Shown here piece by piece: positions 1-8,333 of a DNA stretch of 16,086 bases. The stretch lies in contig UZAN01041859.1 in NCBI GenBank assembly GCA_900618425.1, forward strand, positions 30,803-46,888, read 5' to 3'. The translations under genes and the position numbers were made by a program. The DNA is from Echinostoma caproni (taxonomy: Eukaryota > Platyhelminthes > Trematoda > Plagiorchiida > Echinostomatidae). Positions within the stretch are counted from its first letter, which is position 1. The number at the start of each line of letters is the position of its first letter. The notes under the pieces were generated by a model. The model made no database searches. It worked only from the letters and a program-made list of their open reading frames with translations, and was not told where the DNA came from.

Positions 1-305
1 TCGAACGCACGACGTCCTGGTCATTGTAAGGATAGCCGCAGGACAACTAAATCATTCTCAGTCTGTAAATAGTGTTGTTCCGACACTTGGATTAAGAACT
101 GTTCCAGTCATTTTCATCTCAAAATTACTTTTGTCTTCCTTCAATGCTGATTTACATCGACCAGCCGATCAACATGTGGAAGCGCACCGCATGGATAGCC
201 AAATCAAAACGAATATTGAGGAATTTAGTAATATTAATCGACCGTACCATTCAGATTAATTAACTGAATCCCAAAATAAGTGAAGCTACTGAAGAAAACA
301 TATCT
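1..305. other. Non-coding stretch, nothing recognised
   Basis: I see no open frame with protein-like composition, no tRNA-like boxes and no clear repeat here. It is AT-rich intergenic or intronic sequence of the kind that fills most of this window. Confidence 0.5.
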
Positions 306-617
306 TCAAAGAAAAGAATCATCAATAATACGACTGCCAAGTAAAAAACTCATCAGGTACAGTTTATCACCACGAATCTCTTTTTTGGTTTCAATGAGAT
401 CAATATGCCACATAAAACCTTCTTCCATGGCTCTACTTGGGTCTGAGCCGATTATAAATAAACCAAACACCATTTTATCAGTTATAATGGGGTTCTTATA
501 ACAAAAGTACGATAGAGATTGACTCACATTCTAGTACCTTTGATCTAGTTAAAAATGACAATCACTTACCACTGCGGGAATGACGTAAGCCGAGAGCCAG
601 GCCCACCCGATTTTGCG
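306..617 (-). other. Candidate two-exon gene fragment, unknown product
   Basis: On the minus strand a 48-base block (617 down to 570) is preceded by a pyrimidine-rich acceptor (tgtcaatttttcag) and followed by an ideal donor (GTAAGT at 569-564). A 75-base putative intron (569-495) ends in ttgttataag. A second block (494-306) then stays in the same phase for 62 codons to a TGA. Both joins are phase 0. The first block would encode 16 mostly hydrophobic residues (RKIGWAWLSAYVIPAV). The second has a mixed charged and hydrophobic composition that looks protein-like (for example GFMWHIDLIETKKEIRGDK). I recognise no family. Trematodes are known for very short symmetric exons and short introns, but consensus splice sites also arise by chance. 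The reverse frame is also open over part of the second block, so this is only a candidate. Confidence 0.22.
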
Positions 618-1640
618 CTGAAAAATTGACAACGGATGCACGCAACTTTATCATTTTGTTTCAAAAAATACCTTTGAAAGTCAGATGTTGACTGCCCAGT
701 ATCTTGCCAAAACTTTAAATTACCTCAGAAAGTTGATTTCATCAGGGTGTGGTGTTATATCTGCATGTATTTCTCTTTCGTCTTCTCTGTTTACACTGAA
801 TTCGAGTCCAAGTACATAAATCAGGCGCGACAAATCAGGTTTTTGGTGAAACCCATTTCATGAGCGAATGAGTGAATAAATTTGAGATGATTCAACCTGT
901 CAAGGCGATATCATCCAAAGTTCTCATTTTCAACTCACAGTCCTGATTTGGGACAGAAGAGAAGTGTAACTGATTTTAACGAACATCCTTTCAACTTCCT
1001 CTTCATACACTATTCTCGATCCATTCAGTCCCATAATCTTATACTATTCCTCCTCCTCTGAGGCCTGGTCTGCGCAAAGAGCATTTCACTGCTTTCTGTC
1101 ACAGTTTTTCCATTCTGAGTCGCAACCCTGGTGCTCCCCTTGATGACCTACTGGTACAGTTATGCGACCCAAACGTGGCCTCGTACGAAGATCTTTGACG
1201 CCCGTTTCCATTCAATGCGTGCTAACCTTCCAAAATGTCGTTCTCATACCATTACTTGTCTCGAAGTTCGGTTACTTCCTTGCATGTTTGGTTATTCAAG
1301 AATTCTTCCGTTCCTTATATATCACACGTATTTACGGTCAGAATCGCGACAGCCAATAATTAGCTTGCTGGTCTCAGATTATGAACCCATGTTATTTCCA
1401 ACTTCCTCTGGTTAACCAATGGCAGTAGTTGAAGTGGGCACAAATCACAAATTACGGACGCAAATGGACCGCTGAATCGCACTAGCGCTTGCACGCTGAT
1501 ATCGCCTGTCATCGAGACGCAAATAGGCCACAGAAGTAGCAGTTCGTTTATTGAAAGAAATCGTTGGCAATAAATAACATGTACAAAGGAATTTTATTAA
1601 TTATACAGGTATCCACCAATCGCCTGGTTGTATTCTTGAC
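618..1640. other. Non-coding stretch with unconvincing short open frames
   Basis: No gene is supported. Open frames at 1131-1415 and 1162-1359 overlap in different frames and match nothing I recognise. A short imperfect direct repeat (gacgcaaat) occurs near 1456 and 1518. The stretch may hold old repeat debris. Confidence 0.4.
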
Positions 1641-1654
1641 GATATATATTGCCT

Positions 1655-1765
1655 CTGTATGGACCGTACGACTTCTGACTGGTCGGCACGATTGGCCTAT
1701 GGTTCGTTGTCCAGGCGCTGCAATGCGTAGGCGCTTGGTAGGTGTCATATGGGAAGGTTGACTCA
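1655..1765 (+). repeat. Possible tRNA-like SINE debris
   Basis: The block contains a B-box-like string ggttcgttgtcc (1701-1712). About 25 bases upstream is an A-box-like ctgactggtcgg, and GC-rich short inverted pieces (gcgctgcaatgcgtaggcgc) follow. The organisation resembles a decayed tRNA-derived repeat, but the box spacing is short and no poly-A or microsatellite tail is clear. This is inference only. Confidence 0.2.
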
Positions 1766-2035
1766 CCACATTTGTCTCCTTTTTTGTGAACTTCTTTTAT
1801 GGGGTCATTAAAGGTAGCCGTTTTTTAACGGAAACACCAGCTTCTCGGTCTCAAAATTATTGTCGATACCAAATACACTCGCAAAACCGCACGCTCGGTA
1901 AGCACTAGGCTCAATTTTCGCTCAGTACGAAAAACCTAATCTGGTGGAAAGCTTTCGCTAGGTGGCATATTGTTTCGACCAGCAACCGATTGACAATCCG
2001 ACGACAACAACAAGTCAACCCTGGTGTGAGCTGGG

Positions 2036-2090
2036 TGCCTTAGCGGTACTACACATACACCTTCCATACGAGATGCTTGGGTTTAAAACC
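2036..2090 (+). repeat. tRNA-like SINE remnant (A box and B box)
   Basis: An A-box-like string tgccttagcgg (2036-2046) is followed 34 bases later by a B-box-like ggtttaaaacc (2080-2090). The latter is what GGTTCGAATCC becomes after a few substitutions. Order and spacing fit the internal RNA polymerase III promoter of a tRNA-derived SINE, and the short segment between the boxes is compatible with a decayed tRNA body. No cloverleaf or intact anticodon arm can be drawn, so it is not a functional tRNA. Tail and outer limits are not visible. Confidence 0.35.
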
Positions 2091-2109
2091 TTGGATTGGT
2101 TATTCGATA

Positions 2110-3090
2110 CGTTTTACTAGTGAACTATAACCAGAGCTAAATTTCCCGTTTAACAATTCCCGGTTGTAGGGCCCATAGAATTAACCGAGAATTGAATGAT
2201 AAGACGATTATCAGTCAATATTAATCCCGAGTTCAGTCTTAAGCCCCCTTTAAATAGAAGAACATGAAAATTCTATACAATTAAATTACTTTCCATTGTT
2301 TGCTCTGGTTGAATGTGAAATGCGATTGGTGCGTTTGCACATCGTCAACGAACTTTCATATTGTGAGTCAATGTATTTTTCCGAGTGAACTCCAACCCAC
2401 GTTTTAGCCGTACAACCTGTGTCCAATAGTGCAGCAGTATTCACGTCACACACCACCGGAGTTTCAGATCCTAAACTGATTGATATAAAACCATTCGCAA
2501 TCAGTTGAAGCTTGCTACGAATGAACTCACAGATTCGAAATCAGGGTCAACAAATTTAAGGAAAACCGCTCGATAGAGCGTCTCAGAAATTTCAAGGCAA
2601 AAAGTGACTTTTGGTCGCAAAGAAGATGGCGAGTCTTTTTTTCAAAAGTGACACTCGGATACGCGATCTTCAAAACAGCCTGTTTTATTCACATCAGGTC
2701 AAACAGAGTTCTATGACCTTTGCGTATAAAATTTAGAAATTACGAGAAAACGGATTGTTCGTACATGGTGAGGACGATGTCACCAGAGTGCTTTCCAAAT
2801 CATTGAGTGCTTATCCTAACGGGCGCCAATTCCTGTCATTTTCAAATTCGTACGATAGTAAGGCGCCACCACTCATAGCATTCTACCGCGTGAGAATGTT
2901 CTTTACGCACGTCCGCACGCTCGCGTTCACAAATATGTTCGAATACACGCGAATTGAATAATACGCGAGATCGAGTAAAGTGCCCTTGTGTACAGTTTTG
3001 AATACTAATGCGGTTCCATGTATCGAATTTCATACCACATGCGTGTGTCGCAGATTATTTTTTGCACACTATATTCAACAACGGCCAGGC
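2110..3090. other. Non-coding stretch, nothing recognised
   Basis: Open frames in this interval (for example 2755-2961 plus and 2842-3033 minus) overlap on opposite strands and have no recognisable domain. I see no RNA gene and no terminal repeats. Confidence 0.45.
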
Positions 3091-3094
3091 CTCA

Positions 3095-3126
3095 GTGTGC
3101 GTGTATGTGTGTGTATGTATATACAT
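3095..3126. repeat. TG/TA-rich interrupted microsatellite
   Basis: About 32 bases of alternating TG units with TA and C interruptions (gtgtgcgtgtatgtgtgtgt and following). It is a simple dinucleotide tract with no coding role evident. Confidence 0.8.
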
Positions 3127-4157
3127 GAGTTGTCCATAGTAAACGTGGTTTCATGGTCAACTAAATCCTGCGATGCGTATTACCATTAGACGTTAACTAT
3201 GAAAACCATACACACATATTGAGTATTGAGTGTGTTGATTATTTGTCTTTATTTATGGTTGCATTGTCAAATTCGTGCATGTGTATACAAACTTGTAATC
3301 AGATTCTGGTAGTATAACTTCCTGCCCTGGACATTTTCTGTTTGGAGAACCACCTGGTTGACGCGCTGTTCCAACAGGAGGACAACTATAGTGATCATGG
3401 GGGGGGGATGTATGTGAACACGTTCACACTTGTGAAACATTTACTTCGTGAGTATTGTGGAGAAGTATATTCATTCATAAGCCATTAAACTTATTAGGTG
3501 ACCAACTCCACAATGAGCTATTTTCCCCTGGTGGGTCGTCCAATAGTCGGCATGGAAACCCGAATCTTTGAACTCCCACCCACTACTTCCTCTATACTAG
3601 TATTAATTAATATTCTCGCGGTTTTAATGTAAATAAATGTTCTGATTTCTGGGAGCGTCACTAGCAGTACGAATTCATCAGGTCTTCCAGATTTTGCGAC
3701 GCAAGACATTGTAGACATAAGCAAATAATGGTCATCACTTCTTGAAGATGGGTGTTCGTTTGGATAGCTGAACGGAGACACAAGTGGTGCTCGTGCATCC
3801 GCTTTCTGATTCCCCGACCGGCAAGCAATTTAGAAACATGCCATCTTTTCGTTAGAGGAATTTGCCTGTCACCAACTGGTAACTATGTGAACGTGGTGCG
3901 GTGCCTAAGCCAATGCGATGGGGGAACATATCTGTGAAAACAAACTGCTCCTTATTTTTCCAGTGAATGGAATGGGTGAAATAAGTTGGAATGCCAAAGC
4001 ATAATCGATCATCATCCAGCCGTTTGTTCACTCTTGAAAACAACAGGAATGGATTAATAGAATAATTCACACCATCATGTACATACCAGCGAAATTAATG
4101 GATTCTTCTCCAAGGTTATAAAATTAGTCATTGTAAAAGAACTCCCTTGCCATTTGG
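3127..4157. other. Non-coding stretch with a G9 run and weak minus-strand frames
   Basis: The stretch contains a run of nine Gs (3399-3407) and a 16-base imperfect palindrome (3413-3428, arms TGTGAAC and GTTCACA). Two minus-strand open frames (3518-3781 and 3852-4070) have fairly protein-like composition, but no family, splice sites or neighbours support them. They may be pieces of an old interspersed repeat. Confidence 0.4.
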
Positions 4158-4409
4158 ATGGAGTACAGTAAGCTACCGAACAAACGCCAACATTTACAGG
4201 TCTCATCGAAACTGAAGAAACGGGTCCCTGTGAAACACTTGTGGGTTTGTATAGGCAACAACATTTATACTAGAGTAAATTTTTTTTCAAATTATAATAA
4301 ACAAGTTTTGGTAAGTCTTTATAGCATTGATTTTCTTGATTCGTTTATACTCAGCAGATGGAATGATTCAGAAGGTAGCGGATACTCCCATTTCGTCAGT
4401 AGTAGTTGA
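4158..4409 (+). other. Weak open frame, 83 codons, unknown
   Basis: This is an ATG-initiated frame with a basic N-terminus (MEYSKLPNKRQHLQ) and no recognisable domain. A possible donor (cag followed by gtctca) lies near 4199, so only the first 14 codons might be exonic. Composition in the second half is AT-driven. I cannot tell it from chance. Confidence 0.12.
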
Positions 4410-4453
4410 CCTGGACCATGATGAAATAGGTGACTAAAGAGAATGGAACAGAT

Positions 4454-4459
4454 TTTATT
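4454..4459 (-). promoter_or_regulatory. Polyadenylation signal AATAAA on the minus strand
   Basis: On the minus strand AATAAA lies about 25 bases beyond the stop codon of the helix-turn-helix ORF at 4485-4859. That is a natural place for its 3' end signal. The hexamer is common in AT-rich DNA, so its use is inferred. Confidence 0.3.
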
Positions 4460-4484
4460 TACAACAAATTAACGTTGATAATGA

Positions 4485-4859
4485 TTAAGATGTAAAGCCG
4501 ATTGGTCTGCCTATCTTTTTTGCAGAAGGGAGTATGAATGGCGAGAAAGATCTCCCCATTGGATAGAGGAGAACGATTTTCTGTAACGTTTTTTTTAGAG
4601 TAATATGAATTAGGTCGTCTTTCTGTTTGGATGTACTTAGTTTATGGCCTCCACAAGCTGTTCTCGTTGTTGTTTTTCCATAGATTATCTTGTAAATTTC
4701 GTTTTTGTTAACGTTAAAGCATTGGACAAAATCTGATATGGGAAATCCAGGCTTGTGTGCTCGTGCAATTCTATTTCTGACCTCTTCACTAAGATAGTGA
4801 TAACTTTTGGTTTTGAGCTCTGGTTGCTTTATTATGGTGACAAAAATACGAACATTCAA
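4485..4859 (-). CDS. Helix-turn-helix ORF, probable transposase N-terminal remnant
   Basis: The frame is 124 codons. The region around residues 23-62 reads as a homeodomain-like helix-turn-helix. LSEEVRNRIARAHKPGFP gives a first helix, then ISDFVQCFNVNKNEIYKIIY fits the pattern S-x-x-a-x-x-F-x-V-x-x-x-x-I-Y-x-I of a recognition helix pair. Next comes a basic linker with GG (TRTACGGHKLSTSKQKDDL), as in Tc1/mariner-like or paired-type transposases, where a second HTH follows. The catalytic half is missing: the frame stops after a basic tail, and an AATAAA signal follows. The first codon in the open frame is TTG, so the start is uncertain; the homologous part could be the 3' exon of something longer. 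It could instead be a host HTH protein fragment. Fold assignment is moderate, family assignment weak. Confidence 0.4.
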   Translation of the reverse strand: MNVRIFVTIIKQPELKTKSYHYLSEEVRNRIARAHKPGFPISDFVQCFNVNKNEIYKIIYGKTTTRTACGGHKLSTSKQKDDLIHITLKKTLQKIVLLYPMGRSFSPFILPSAKKIGRPIGFTS

Positions 4860-4877
4860 AGCTGTTCACAAAAAATG

Positions 4878-4893
4878 ACCTTGATTTCAAGGT
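4878..4893. repeat. Short perfect palindrome
   Basis: ACCTTGA and TCAAGGT flank a TT centre. It is a 16-base inverted repeat just outside the upstream end of the HTH ORF. It could be a terminal-repeat remnant or chance; no matching copy was found on the other side of the ORF. Confidence 0.35.
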
Positions 4894-5376
4894 TGACTTT
4901 AATTAAAGTGCTATTTCTTGTATTCAGTGAGTTAGATATCAAACATAGATTATTATTATGAAACCCTTTTTAATGCTATTTCTTCGGATTGTGAAAGAAT
5001 TTCATTTGGTTATTCGATAGAGTTGCTATAATGGATTATATGTCGGATAAAAAATGCGTTATAACAAAAATCCGAGGTGGCAAAGGTTTATGGAAATAAT
5101 TTGGGATAATTCCTAAGTCATTCCTATTAGAAAATATTACGTTTTCATACTTAATAAAGTTTGCCATTTTCATGTCGAGATTATTTAATCTTGGTAACCA
5201 AGGCCAGGCACGTTTATTTGACACTCGCGCCGACTAGAAACTATGTAGATCCAAGTAGACAAGATATAAATTATTGTCAAAGTTTAAAGTATTAATATAG
5301 GTCATAAATGTAATGCAACTCAATTTGATCATAAAGAAAATATTTTAGTGCATCTTAATCGGCCAGTATTATATAA
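4894..5376. other. AT-rich non-coding stretch
   Basis: A minus-strand frame at 5036-5224 has no recognisable motif. No RNA gene or repeat boundary is visible. Confidence 0.45.
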
Positions 5377-5778
5377 CTATAGATCCATTGACGAAATATA
5401 CCATACATTGGTCTTCCTCCATGGACCCCTGTAGCGAGTTGCATATGATATCACCCGGTATCTCCAAGTTTGACAACAGGGCTTCTGACAAAAGCTTCCA
5501 AGTTCAGACCCTTCCCATGTTTCATCACTTAGATTTGAAGCTCCATTGGTGACTGTTCAAACTAGGTTCGTGTCGATGGAATCGTTTAGCGGAAAATTCT
5601 GATGAACTTCTGCATAAGACAAAGTTTTGTGCCATCTTCCACCACTTCCCTTCGCTTGATAACATTTTGCTGAAGATGCTACTGTGCATTTTTTATAACA
5701 GTTTCCGGAAATTTCCCACCCTCGGTAGTCACGATCGGTTGTCTCAGTGCATCTCACCCAGTTCAGGTCTGAGTGGCA
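5377..5778 (-). pseudogene. Decayed Cys-rich exon, kringle-like
   Basis: The minus strand has one frame of 134 codons with protein-like composition, interrupted by a single in-frame TGA (5559-5557) and ending at TAG (5379-5377). Early on it reads RCTETTDRDYRGWEISGNC. This resembles the C-terminal end of a kringle domain (C-Y-T-T-D then W-E then Cys). About ten residues later CYQAKGSGGRW resembles the start of another kringle (C-Y-x-G-x-G-x-x-Y-R-G) with the Tyr and last Gly changed. About 58 residues after that Cys is GSFCQKP, near where kringles have [FY]-C-R-N-P, and further on GPW followed by KTN, where kringles have PWCYT. Spacing fits only roughly and several Cys are missing, so if this is a kringle array it is broken. 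Kringles are extracellular, disulfide-bonded binding modules. The TGA, missing Cys and absence of flanking exons argue for a pseudogene. It could also be a different Cys-rich exon. Confidence 0.3.
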
Positions 5779-6213
5779 TCACTGCTTGGGGCGCTAAAAC
5801 TCGAGTGGTTTTCAACTTCAAAAAAACTTTTGAATGTTTGTATCCCACAGGCATAATCTCTTTACTCTGTCTGAATTTTAACTGTTATGCATCGCGCTAC
5901 ACTTAACTTCCAACTTTTCACTTCATTATTTCGATCTCAACAACATAGCCTTGAATTTGCATCGCGTGCGTTCAAGAGGATTTATTAACTTTTATACATG
6001 AATCGGTTTTCCACTTCTTCCTTGGTTCCCACGCTTAACAAGGCCCACTTTAGATTATTGTACTCATGATTGTGGCTTGACCCACTCATTCTCTTTGGAT
6101 CATAATCCGCGCAGCCATTCACGATCACCTAAAACGGTGGCGTTTTTCCTCATCATGACTACTGAATCTTAAAACACTGTTTTCTTTCCTTTTTTATATA
6201 TGTACGTTTTTGA
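5779..6213. other. Non-coding stretch
   Basis: The plus-strand frame at 5667-5906 mostly mirrors the kringle-like minus-strand region, and the remainder has no motif. A pyrimidine-rich tract (6178-6195) lies just ahead of the next coding-like region and could belong to an old splice acceptor. Confidence 0.4.
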
Positions 6214-6926
6214 ATGAGTGTTTTGCCATCCTCATCGTGTGGTGATTTGCGTGAGTTACCGGGCTTGTCACATAATGAAAAAAGAAACGATTCCGACGCT
6301 TTGGTGGCGATTCTTGTCACTAGTTCTGATTTAGACATACCGAATGATATTTGTGAACTGAATAATTCAGACATATCTGAAAGGTCCTTTGCTGAATGTC
6401 AAAATATTGCTAACCCTAACAAACCGTTTGCCCTCCTATACTCTTCGCGTCAGAAATATTGATTCAGATTCCCACACAGGCGTTCACAATGAAGTTATTC
6501 ATGTAATGTAGGGTATGATTAATTATTCTGGGAACCAGTCCCTCCTTTCATTTGTCGATGAGACTTTAAGCGTCAAATCTGGCAACTATGAACGAAGGTC
6601 TATTTCAAGAAAGAATAGCTATTGTTGTTGTTGTTATTGTCGTCGTTGTTCGCTTCCGACACTTATGACCTCGCGACAAAACTGGCTCTTCTCTGTCTAA
6701 GCATCACTCCGAATCAAAAGCCGTTGATAGCCGATCCGTTAGGAAAATTAATCAGTTCATGATAAATCGAACAGACATACAGAATCTCTAACAGCAAAAT
6801 TAGCTGCACAAATTTCACCATACCATGTGTAAAATTTTGCGTCCAATCCCAATCGTGAAAGATAAGCAATGGAACAACGCATTAAATGACCTACGAAAAT
6901 TATTTGGTGATAGAATGAAGACGTAG
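6214..6926 (+). pseudogene. Unrecognised decayed coding region in three frames
   Basis: Protein-like reading passes through three frames without a gap. Frame 1 (6214-6462) is Ser/Asp/Asn-rich (for example SSSCGDLRELPGLSHNEK, then SSDLDIPNDICELNN). Frame 2 takes over at 6458 (IDSDSHTGVHNEVIHVM), has one TAG at 6509, and continues to about 6680, including a Cys/Arg cluster encoded by TTG/TTA-type repeats (YCCCCYCRRCSLP). Frame 3 picks up at 6672 (RDKTGSSLSKHHSESK, then KINQFMINRTDIQNL). It has stops at 6789 and 6801, then ILRPIPIVKDKQWNNALN and LRKLFGDRMKT to a TAG at 6924. Hydrophilic composition and immediate hand-over between frames suggest one gene or retrocopy damaged by indels, not introns. 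No domain is recognised. It might be a host pseudogene, a retroposed copy or ORF1 of a mobile element. The start is arbitrary: a TGA precedes the ATG at 6214. Confidence 0.35.
6621..6650. repeat. TTG/CGT trinucleotide repeat
   Basis: Repeats of ttg with cgt variants form a 30-base simple tract. In the frame discussed for the surrounding pseudogene it codes the Cys-rich cluster. Confidence 0.7.
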
Positions 6927-7115
6927 ATCAGCACAATAAATAGCTCGTTGCTTAGAAAAATTTGAATCATTTTTAATGAATTTCAACTTTGTGGATAACA
7001 GCTAAGTGTCAATTTTTAGCCTCCATGTGTTGGATTCAACTTATGCAGCTAATAAAATCTGCTATTTCGCTCGAAGATAGACTGAGCATAATAGATTTCA
7101 AACTGGCTTTCATTT

Positions 7116-7776
7116 GAGCTTCAGAACGCCCTTGACGAAGCCCACAGATGGTCTCTCGCCAATGATGTGGAATTCAACGTTGCCAAATGCAAAGTTGTAT
7201 CAATACGTCACAACGGTCAGTTTCGCTACAATCTCGGACAAGAAAATCTACCTCATGCAACATCCGAGAAGGATCTAGGAGTAGTCATTCGTGCAGATTT
7301 GAGTTGCTCCACAAACTGTTCCAGGGCATCATCCATGGCGGTAAAACAAGTTGGACTGCTCAAACGTGTTTTTGGATCGTTTGAGCCGGCTTTGTTTCCA
7401 CGTCTGCTAGCCACGTATATCCGTCCATATACCGAGTATGCAATTCAAGCCTGGAGCCCATGGCTGCAGCGAGATCGGAGGGCACTCGAACATCCACAGA
7501 GAATGGCTACCAAGATGGTCAAAGGTTTGCATTCCAAGACCTATGGAGAAAGATTACAGCTCCTGGGGCTATTCTCATCCCAGTATCGTCAAATCAGAGG
7601 TGATATGATCTTAGTCTATCGGATTTTCCAACAACCCAACCATCCATGTAAATCTCTGTTCGTGTTATCACACAACGTCCATCTCAGAGGGCACCCGCTG
7701 AAGTTGGCACTCCAAAAGAGCCGTCTTGACTGCAGACGTCATTCGTTTGCAGTCAGAGTGTGCAGCACATGGAACT
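7116..7776 (+). CDS. LINE ORF2 C-terminal fragment (post-RT region)
   Basis: About 220 open codons show the conserved string of motifs that follows the RT core in CR1/Jockey-type ORF2. In order these are LQNALDEAHRWSLAN (thumb-region helix), EFNVAKCKV, EKDLGVVIRADL, LLKRVFGSFEP, YIRPYTEYAIQAWSPWLQRD, ATKMVKGL, YGERLQLLGLFS, RQIRGDMILVYRIF, LRGHPLKL and SRLDCRRHSFAVRVCSTWN. The last is where the family normally continues with a Ser-Leu-Pro turn. The frame is already open upstream, so no start codon is assigned. The sequence breaks at an N (7777) right after the Trp-Asn. In the intact element this part binds template RNA and supports reverse transcription; here the catalytic core is missing, so it cannot act alone. 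Confidence 0.85.
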
Positions 7777-7777
7777 N
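7777..7777. other. Single ambiguous base (N)
   Basis: The lone N sits exactly between the first and second copies of the LINE segment. It is the first of two Ns in the window and probably marks a collapsed assembly gap. Confidence 0.9.
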
Positions 7778-8132
7778 TGTTTCCACGTCTGCTAGCCACG
7801 TATATTCGTCCATATACCGAGTATGCAATTCAAGCCTGGAGCCCATGGCTGCAGCGAGATCGGAGGGCACTCGAACATCCACAGAGAATGGCTACCAAGA
7901 TGGTCAAAGGTTTGCATTCCAAGACCTATGGAGAAAGATTACAGCTCCTGGGGCTATTCTCATCCCAGAAAAAAAAAATCAGAGGTGATATGATCTTAGT
8001 CTATCGGATTTTCCAACAACCCAACCATCCATGTAAATCTCTGTTCGTGTTATCACACAACGTCCATCTCAGAGGGCACCCGCTGAAGTTGGCACTCCAA
8101 AAGAGCCGTCTTGACTGCAGACGTCATTCGTT
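7778..8132 (+). repeat. 355-base direct duplication of LINE segment 7393-7747
   Basis: Position by position this block matches 7393-7747 at a constant offset of 385 with no indel. The differences seen are one substitution (7421 C versus 7806 T) and a run of As at 7969-7975 replacing tatcgtc. The block starts just after the N at 7777 and stops just before the N at 8133, so its ends coincide with ambiguous bases and not with any biological boundary. Its reading frame encodes the same ORF2 segment again. Duplication by gap filling is more likely than a real tandem duplication. Confidence 0.92.
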
Positions 8133-8133
8133 N

Positions 8134-8211
8134 TTGCTTTTCAACACCCAACTACATAATATATTCTCCTGTGCACGTAAAAAACATTACCTTACTACTG
8201 TAATTTCATGA
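8134..8211 (+). CDS. LINE ORF2 extreme C-terminus
   Basis: After the second N (8133) the frame continues for 25 codons (LLFNTQLHNIFSCARKKHYL and so on) and stops at a TGA ending at 8211. Position and composition suit the C-terminal tail of the same ORF2. The stretch expected between the Trp-Asn motif at 7776 and this tail, roughly the Ser-Leu-Pro turn and one helix, is missing. This implies that real sequence was lost at the gap. Confidence 0.6.
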   Translation: MLFNTQLHNIFSCARKKHYLTTVIS

Positions 8212-8307
8212 ATGTACTGTGTGTGACATTGTGAATCGTGTTCCGAACCAAAGTGTAAACACCCTATGGGATTTGAAAAAGCGAAGTCTTTGTAAGTTAT
8301 ATCCCAT

Positions 8308-8333
8308 AATAAAAATTTGAAATTTGAATTTGA
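8308..8333 (+). repeat. LINE 3' end: AATAAA and AATTTGA tandem tail
   Basis: AATAAA (8308-8313) is directly followed by two AATTTGA units and one ATTTGA. CR1-type elements characteristically end in short tandem repeats and not in long poly-A, so this marks the element's 3' boundary. Confidence 0.65.

Larger units (their letters stand above)
7116..8333 (+). mobile_element. 5'-truncated CR1-like non-LTR retrotransposon (LINE)
   Basis: Only the 3' part of the element is present: the C-terminal region of ORF2 after the RT core, a short 3' UTR, an AATAAA at 8308-8313 and a tandem AATTTGA-type tail (8314-8333). The RT catalytic motifs, endonuclease and any ORF1 are absent, as expected of 5'-truncated LINE insertions. 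Homology begins near 7116 and the open frame runs back to 7092 without clear similarity. Reading frames are intact apart from the N positions, so the copy is young compared with the other LINE in this window. No convincing target-site duplication was found. The middle is confused by a 355-base duplication bounded by Ns. Confidence 0.85.

Noticed and set aside
1131..1415. 94-codon plus-strand frame overlapping a second frame at 1162-1359
   Set aside because: Two overlapping frames and no motif in either; typical of chance openness in a GC-moderate stretch.
3413..3428. Palindrome TGTGAAC-AC-GTTCACA near a G9 run
   Set aside because: Short inverted repeats of this size are expected by chance in 16 kb. 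No paired element, operator context or gene is nearby.
3518..3781. 87-codon minus-strand frame with fairly protein-like composition
   Set aside because: No family recognised and no splice sites that link it to the neighbouring frame at 3852-4070. It could be an old repeat. Mentioned only inside the stretch description.
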